Positions 59,954 through 64,000 of a stretch of 64,000 nt of DNA are shown piece by piece. The stretch's first letter is position 1; every line of letters begins with the position of its first letter. Made by a program: the position numbers and the translations under genes. Origin of the DNA: Brachyhypopomus gauderio (Eukaryota > Chordata > Actinopteri > Gymnotiformes > Hypopomidae); NCBI RefSeq assembly GCF_052324685.1, contig NC_135218.1, positions 10,748,516 to 10,812,515 on the forward strand, in the 5' to 3' direction. The notes beneath the pieces were generated by a model. The model had not been told where the DNA came from. It was given only the letters and a program-made list of their open reading frames with translations, and did no database searches.

Positions 59954-62406
59954 TCCTGCCTGTTTTAGGTACTACACCAATCTGTGATGACATTGGCAGA
60001 CAGATTCTCAACCATGGCCGCCGTATCCCGCTGGCTGAGTGGGATGCCAAGATTGATGTGAGCTCCGCCCTTCTGACAATGACCTATGACCTAGTCAAGC
60101 TGTTGCCTGTCAATTACATGTGACCTCATTCACTGGCACTTTACCTTGTAACTGGAAACTAAACTGTTGCTAAGTGCTGTTCCCTTTATTAAAAATAAGC
60201 AGGTTTATAGTTCTGTGTTTGGTTTCTTCTAGTATACTTTACCTGGTAGTGTGTGTTTTTAAGTTCTTGTTCTGTGCTACAGGCTGTAACCCCCAAGGAT
60301 GTGCGTGATGTTTGCAGCAAATACATCTATGACAAATGTCCCGCCGTGTCCGCTGTCGGTGAGTTAACCGTTATCCTTTCTGTCGTCATATTGCCAACAA
60401 CTGCATGAGCATGTTTGAAGATTTCCTTCTGAGAAATATTCTCTCAGAAACCAGGGGCCTAAACCTCTGGCTACACTATGAATAATTTTGATTGTGACTC
60501 TTTAGGACCTGATTCAGTGCATCATCAAATTTCATATTTCCAAGAAGTTAATGTCGTTTAGTTCAGGGGTTCTCAACTGGTCTCAGCCCGGGACCCAAAT
60601 TTTCTCATTGTCATTAAGTCGCGACCCAGTTTAATACAGTACAAATGTTATAACCTCTGGTTATAACAAATTAAAAGGGTAAACAATTGGTGGTTACCAT
60701 GGCAACAAGATGGTTCTCATGCTGGGCTCCAGACAAAAAAAATACTCAAGGAGCCAGTTGGTCCCAAAAGAAAAAATCAGACACCAATAACTTTTTCTAG
60801 GCTCCATTATAATATACAAACTAATAAACATTGCAACACTCACATCAGATCAGCTGTTATTTAGGATCTCTGTCGTCCAACATGCCTGATGTCTTTCTCT
60901 TCCTTGTAACTGTGGTTAAGTTGGCTTCATGTTCTCATTTTAAATGTACTACTATTACCGTCTACAAATGACCTTAACATGGACGAAAGTGGCGGTCGTA
61001 AAGGCCCCAGAGCACTGCGCACTCTGTTTTTCTTCAAAGATTTAAATAATTTTAAAATGATTCTTCATTAGATAAAAACAAGTTGTATAAATATTAAGTG
61101 CACATTTTGTCAAATGTTTCAATAGCTTTTAAAATGTCCATCATAAGAGCATAAAACAAGTTATAGTACATTAAGTGCATCCTAATCAACAACCTTGTTT
61201 TGTGGAATTATGGTGGCCCATTTAAAAGCTATTGAAATATTTGACAAAAACTTACCACCACACATTGGTGCAAGGTATAAATACCCATATTTTAGTTGTA
61301 GGTTGTTACTAAAGATGAACTTAATGTAATCCAACTACTTTGGTGGTCTTAGATGGACCGTTTAAAAGTTATTGAAATTATTCCAAAAAACGGAGTGCGC
61401 AGTGCTCTGGGGCCTTTACGACCTCCACTTGCGTCCGTGTTAAGGTCATTTGTAGACGGTGCCTTAGATGTTGCAGCGGTGACAGCAGTATATTTAAAAT
61501 AACATGTTTTTAAAACACATATATTCCTGACGTAAACAAAGTTGTAGATGCTTGTCTTGGGTGCCAGAAATAGAAATTTGCATATTTTGGCACTTTTAAC
61601 TTAAAGGTATTGAAGAAATAATTCCGAATATGCGAACGTGAAACGAACTTTACCAAGTTTCCTAGTATGAGTGACTTTTGATCCCATTAAAATTTACTTA
61701 AAACTATGCACAGTTATAAAGGAGTGTGTCCTCTTATGGTCCGACAGAAATGTAGACTGTGAAAAAAATCCAATAATTTTGGCTTCGCTATTTTCAACAA
61801 CCTAACGCTTAGTGCTAAAGTTTCAGCTCGGCTCCGCTGCTTTGCGAGTCACGCTGGTGATTCCCGCTTTTGTTAATGGGCAGAGCGAACATGAGAGTGG
61901 GAACTACAGCATATCGGTTAACTTTTAAAATACAACCTCAAAAGAAAATTGTGGATATTTTTCCAATGACAAAAAAATCTTCACCCATAGAAAATAATGC
62001 TCTTGTATCACCTGTCGCCACTGGCGAGTGAAATAATTTTATTACTCGCAAATTAATATTTATGGTCGCGATTGCGACCATTTTAGTCGCAGTCTGGAGC
62101 TGTGGCATGTGCCTCTGTCTTTTTTCAAGATAAAAGACGAGTACAAAATCAGAAGAGTACTTTTTTTTAACAAGCTGTCCGCGACCCACCCAGACCGTGT
62201 CCGCAACCCACTTTTGGGTCGCGACCCACCAGTTGAGAATCACTGGTTTAGTTGTTCTGAACACCAAGTTGCTTTTGGGGAACTGAGCAGTGTGTCCTTT
62301 GGAGTTGTGTAACTTGTACTGTCTCTCTCACTCATCTTCAGGTCCTATTGAGCAGCTTCCGGACTACAACAGAATGCGCAGTGCCATGTACTGGCTCCGG
62401 TTCTAA
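56732..62406 (+). CDS. uqcrc1: Cytochrome bc1 complex core subunit 1
   Basis: Thirteen exons: 56732-56794, 57410-57550, 57754-57840, 57926-58055, 58251-58449, 58541-58620, 58751-58866, 59011-59154, 59279-59439, 59647-59732, 59969-60057, 60283-60358, 62342-62406, in phase, giving 478 aa (human UQCRC1 has 480). It is a matrix-facing core subunit of respiratory complex III, with an M16 peptidase fold. An Arg/Ala/Ser-rich N-terminus looks like a mitochondrial targeting peptide. Residues 89-93 read FFLEH where active processing peptidases have the zinc motif HFLEH, so this protein should be proteolytically inactive, as in vertebrate core 1 (YFLEH). [14 protein letters not shown] and the end WLRF match UQCRC1 better than PMPCB. 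The last intron (60359-62341) is mostly a hAT element. Confidence 0.96.
58452..58470. repeat. Short (CA)n at a uqcrc1 donor
   Basis: Nine CA dinucleotides begin directly at the donor (GTACACAC) after the exon ending at 58449. Confidence 0.85.
58886..58912. repeat. (CA)n microsatellite in uqcrc1 intron
   Basis: About 12 AC dinucleotides, 20 bp after the donor at 58867. Confidence 0.85.
59159..59190. repeat. (TTTA)n microsatellite
   Basis: About seven TTTA units directly after the donor at 59155. Confidence 0.85.
59863..59950 (+). repeat. (CT)n tract forming a splice polypyrimidine tract
   Basis: About 44 uninterrupted CT dinucleotides end 18 bp before the acceptor TGTTTTAG (AG at 59967-59968) of the uqcrc1 exon 59969-60057. 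The repeat therefore forms most of the pyrimidine tract of that intron. Confidence 0.95.
60693..60706. promoter_or_regulatory. RFX X-box motif inside the hAT element
   Basis: GTTACCATGGCAAC has two perfect RFX half-sites at 2-bp spacing. Presence in a transposon means other copies may also carry it. Confidence 0.35.
60957..61460. mobile_element. Nested 504-bp inverted-repeat element
   Basis: Arms of about 75 bp (60957-61030 and 61384-61460) are reverse complements, starting ACCGTCTACAAATGACCTTA. The interior has a second imperfect inverted pair around ATTTGTCAAA/TTTGACAAA (61107-61123 and 61226-61246). No clear target-site duplication was found, so the superfamily is undetermined. It appears to have inserted into the surrounding hAT copy. 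Confidence 0.75.
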
Positions 62407-62840
62407 AGGCCCGTGTAGTTAGTCTGAGGTCCACTCATGTATCCCTCACACCCTCTGATCACTCAACTTCTTTTATGCTCTGCACCTCTCACTGGTTCCT
62501 CTCCTCTTCTTAACTCTACATCCCACTGCAGTTCTGGAGGCTTCATGAAGGACAGAGACCAGAGGTTTGGTTTACGGGAATACGTTAGTATGATGTTGAC
62601 AAGGTGGCGTTAATAAAGGTGGTTGGAACTGCAGCTTTGACTACAGCAACCTCATATTTGTGATGTAGGATTTTCATGCTGAGGTTGTTGTATGATGAAA
62701 AGTGGAGAGTATGTGAAGATGGAGAACATTTCAGATGTGGAGATCACATCGTGTAGGGCAGAGCTATTTATGAAGTGGTGTGTTTTGTTTCTGTCTCCTA
62801 TTGTATATAACGGAAGCTCTCATTCCAATAAAATGCTGTA
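62407..62840 (+). other. uqcrc1: uqcrc1 3' UTR
   Basis: About 430 bp between the stop codon and the polyadenylation signal AATAAA at 62827-62832. It contains nothing else of note. Confidence 0.75.
62827..62832 (+). terminator. uqcrc1: uqcrc1 polyadenylation signal
   Basis: AATAAA 420 bp after the stop, followed by a TGGTGAACTATGGCTTTGTTTG-like GT-rich region. Confidence 0.7.
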
Positions 62841-64000
62841 AAGCGTAATCTGGTGAACTATGGCTTTGTTTGCTTATTCATGGGAAGCATTATCACCTTA
62901 ATATGAATGAAAGAGTAAAATTAACATTTATCATATTAACAGACCGGTGTTAATGCTAGGGGAGATTAAGGGGTGTTAACTGCAGTGACATGGGTCTTCC
63001 ACCAGGGGGATGGTTTTGTTTCGTGACATGGTGAACGAATGGGCCGCACTATTAATTAATCCATCTTTGTTTTTGCAGTGTCTGGTGTACATCTTTAGCT
63101 GATATATTAATTCTGCTTTCATGTTTTCTATACAAAAGGTACTCAGCTCTTACAAATTCTATAATATGATTTCTATGTATTTGCTACTGTGGAAAATGTC
63201 TATATAAAGCCTCCATTACCTTGGGTAACATTTATTTCAAACATGTCTGTATTGGTGCAGGTGGAGCCCACAGCTTATCTTTGGCCATGCATTGGGCATT
63301 CAGTCAAATTCAAATTTGTATAACACTTGACATCGTCACCTTTACAGAAATTATCTATATAGAGAATTCAGGCCCCTAATCAGTAAATCAAGGTGCACTG
63401 TTCATGTTGATTGCACAGTTGAAGGGCATGAAATTTATTTTTTTCTGGGAACCACAGAATTGTATTTATTATCTATAAATATCTATATTATTATCTATAT
63501 ATACTGACATGCTGAGGTGCTAAAGCCAAGTACTTTACTTTTAAGCAGCAGATACTTTTAAGTTTTAAAAGTTGCAAAGTGCAGAATCCATGGCTCAGAT
63601 TTGTATTTTCAGTGCATCCTACAGATCAGCTTGAGATCTGGGTGAATAAGTCAACACCTCAAACTATTCCTGAACAAATATTTCTTGCTGAAAGAGGCCG
63701 CAGCCGTTGCCATTAAAAGGATATGCAGCAAAGTTTATGTAGGTGGTACATGTCAACGTAACAGCCGCACGAATGCCACAACCCAAAGTTTTCCAGCAGA
63801 ACCCCGAGCATAACACTGCCTCTACCAGCTTCCTCTCCTCCCATGTTGCGTCCTGCTGCTATCTACACACTTACTCAGCTGTCTACATTGCTTCACGGTT
63901 CACTTCTGATGGTTACATGCTCATTGTAGTGGCTTTTGGCAGCGGACACGGGTCAGCATGGACACACTGACAAGTCCTTTGCTATGAATGAAGTATATTT
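62841..64000. other. Downstream flank
   Basis: A/T-rich unique sequence with no recognisable exon. A frame at 63743-63970 has no family resemblance. Confidence 0.6.

Larger units (their letters stand above)
60564..62245. mobile_element. 1.7-kb hAT element in last uqcrc1 intron
   Basis: Terminal inverted repeats CAGGGGTTCTCAACTGGT (left) and CAGTGATTCTCAACTGGT (right, reversed) are flanked by a perfect 8-bp duplication GTTTAGTT (60556-60563 and 62246-62253). Near both ends a CGACCCA motif recurs, typical of hAT/Charlie-like elements with this terminus. No intact transposase is seen; a minus-strand frame at 61938-62267 is not recognisable. A second inverted-repeat element sits inside at 60957-61460. 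Confidence 0.88.

Noticed and set aside
61938-62267. Minus-strand 109-residue frame as hAT transposase
   Set aside because: No BED finger or hAT dimerisation motif can be seen; treated as noncoding transposon interior.
56732-62406. Identification as mitochondrial processing peptidase beta (pmpcb)
   Set aside because: The zinc motif is FFLEH rather than HFLEH, and the C-terminus (YNRMRS, WLRF) fits UQCRC1.

Overview
This window is nuclear DNA from a bony fish, almost certainly a teleost. The evidence is long (CA/GT)n and (CT)n microsatellites, a tRNA-derived SINE with a fish-type tail, Tc1 and hAT DNA transposons, multi-exon genes with GT-AG introns, and proteins that match vertebrate orthologues nearly residue for residue. 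Five protein-coding genes are recognisable and all lie on the + strand: kcnb1 (last coding exon only), rae1, rbm38, ttll3 and uqcrc1. I rebuilt the exons by hand. Every junction has GT-AG ends and consistent phase, and each complete gene gives one open frame (rae1 369 aa, rbm38 234 aa, ttll3 784 aa, uqcrc1 478 aa).

Layout. 1-14839 is the 3' part of the intron before the last kcnb1 exon. It holds minisatellites, a SINE, long alternating purine-pyrimidine tracts and a few promoter-like clusters. 14840-16741 is the last kcnb1 exon (Kv2.1: voltage sensor, pore and C-terminal tail). 16742-22230 is 3' UTR plus intergenic DNA with a decayed Tc1 copy. 22230-30690 is rae1, whose introns carry a 172-bp hAT MITE, a truncated Tc1 element and a 1.8-kb hAT-like element with a huge internal palindrome. 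30690-33040 is intergenic. 33040-41170 is rbm38 with a clear CCAAT/GC/TATA promoter. 41170-49900 is gene-poor and microsatellite-rich. 49900-56440 is ttll3. 56640-62840 is uqcrc1, with a 1.7-kb hAT element (itself containing a second inverted-repeat element) in its last intron. 62840-64000 shows no gene.

The genes do not form one pathway: a neuronal K+ channel, an mRNA-export WD-repeat factor, an RNA-binding regulator, a ciliary tubulin glycylase and a respiratory complex III subunit. kcnb1, rae1 and rbm38 correspond to a block on human 20q13, whereas ttll3 and uqcrc1 correspond to human 3p, so a synteny junction lies in the gene-poor interval. I found no operon-like, CRISPR, phage or novel multi-gene system. 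The most unusual structures are the nested palindromic transposons, the promoter-like motif cluster inside the kcnb1 intron and the repeat-built polypyrimidine tract in uqcrc1.
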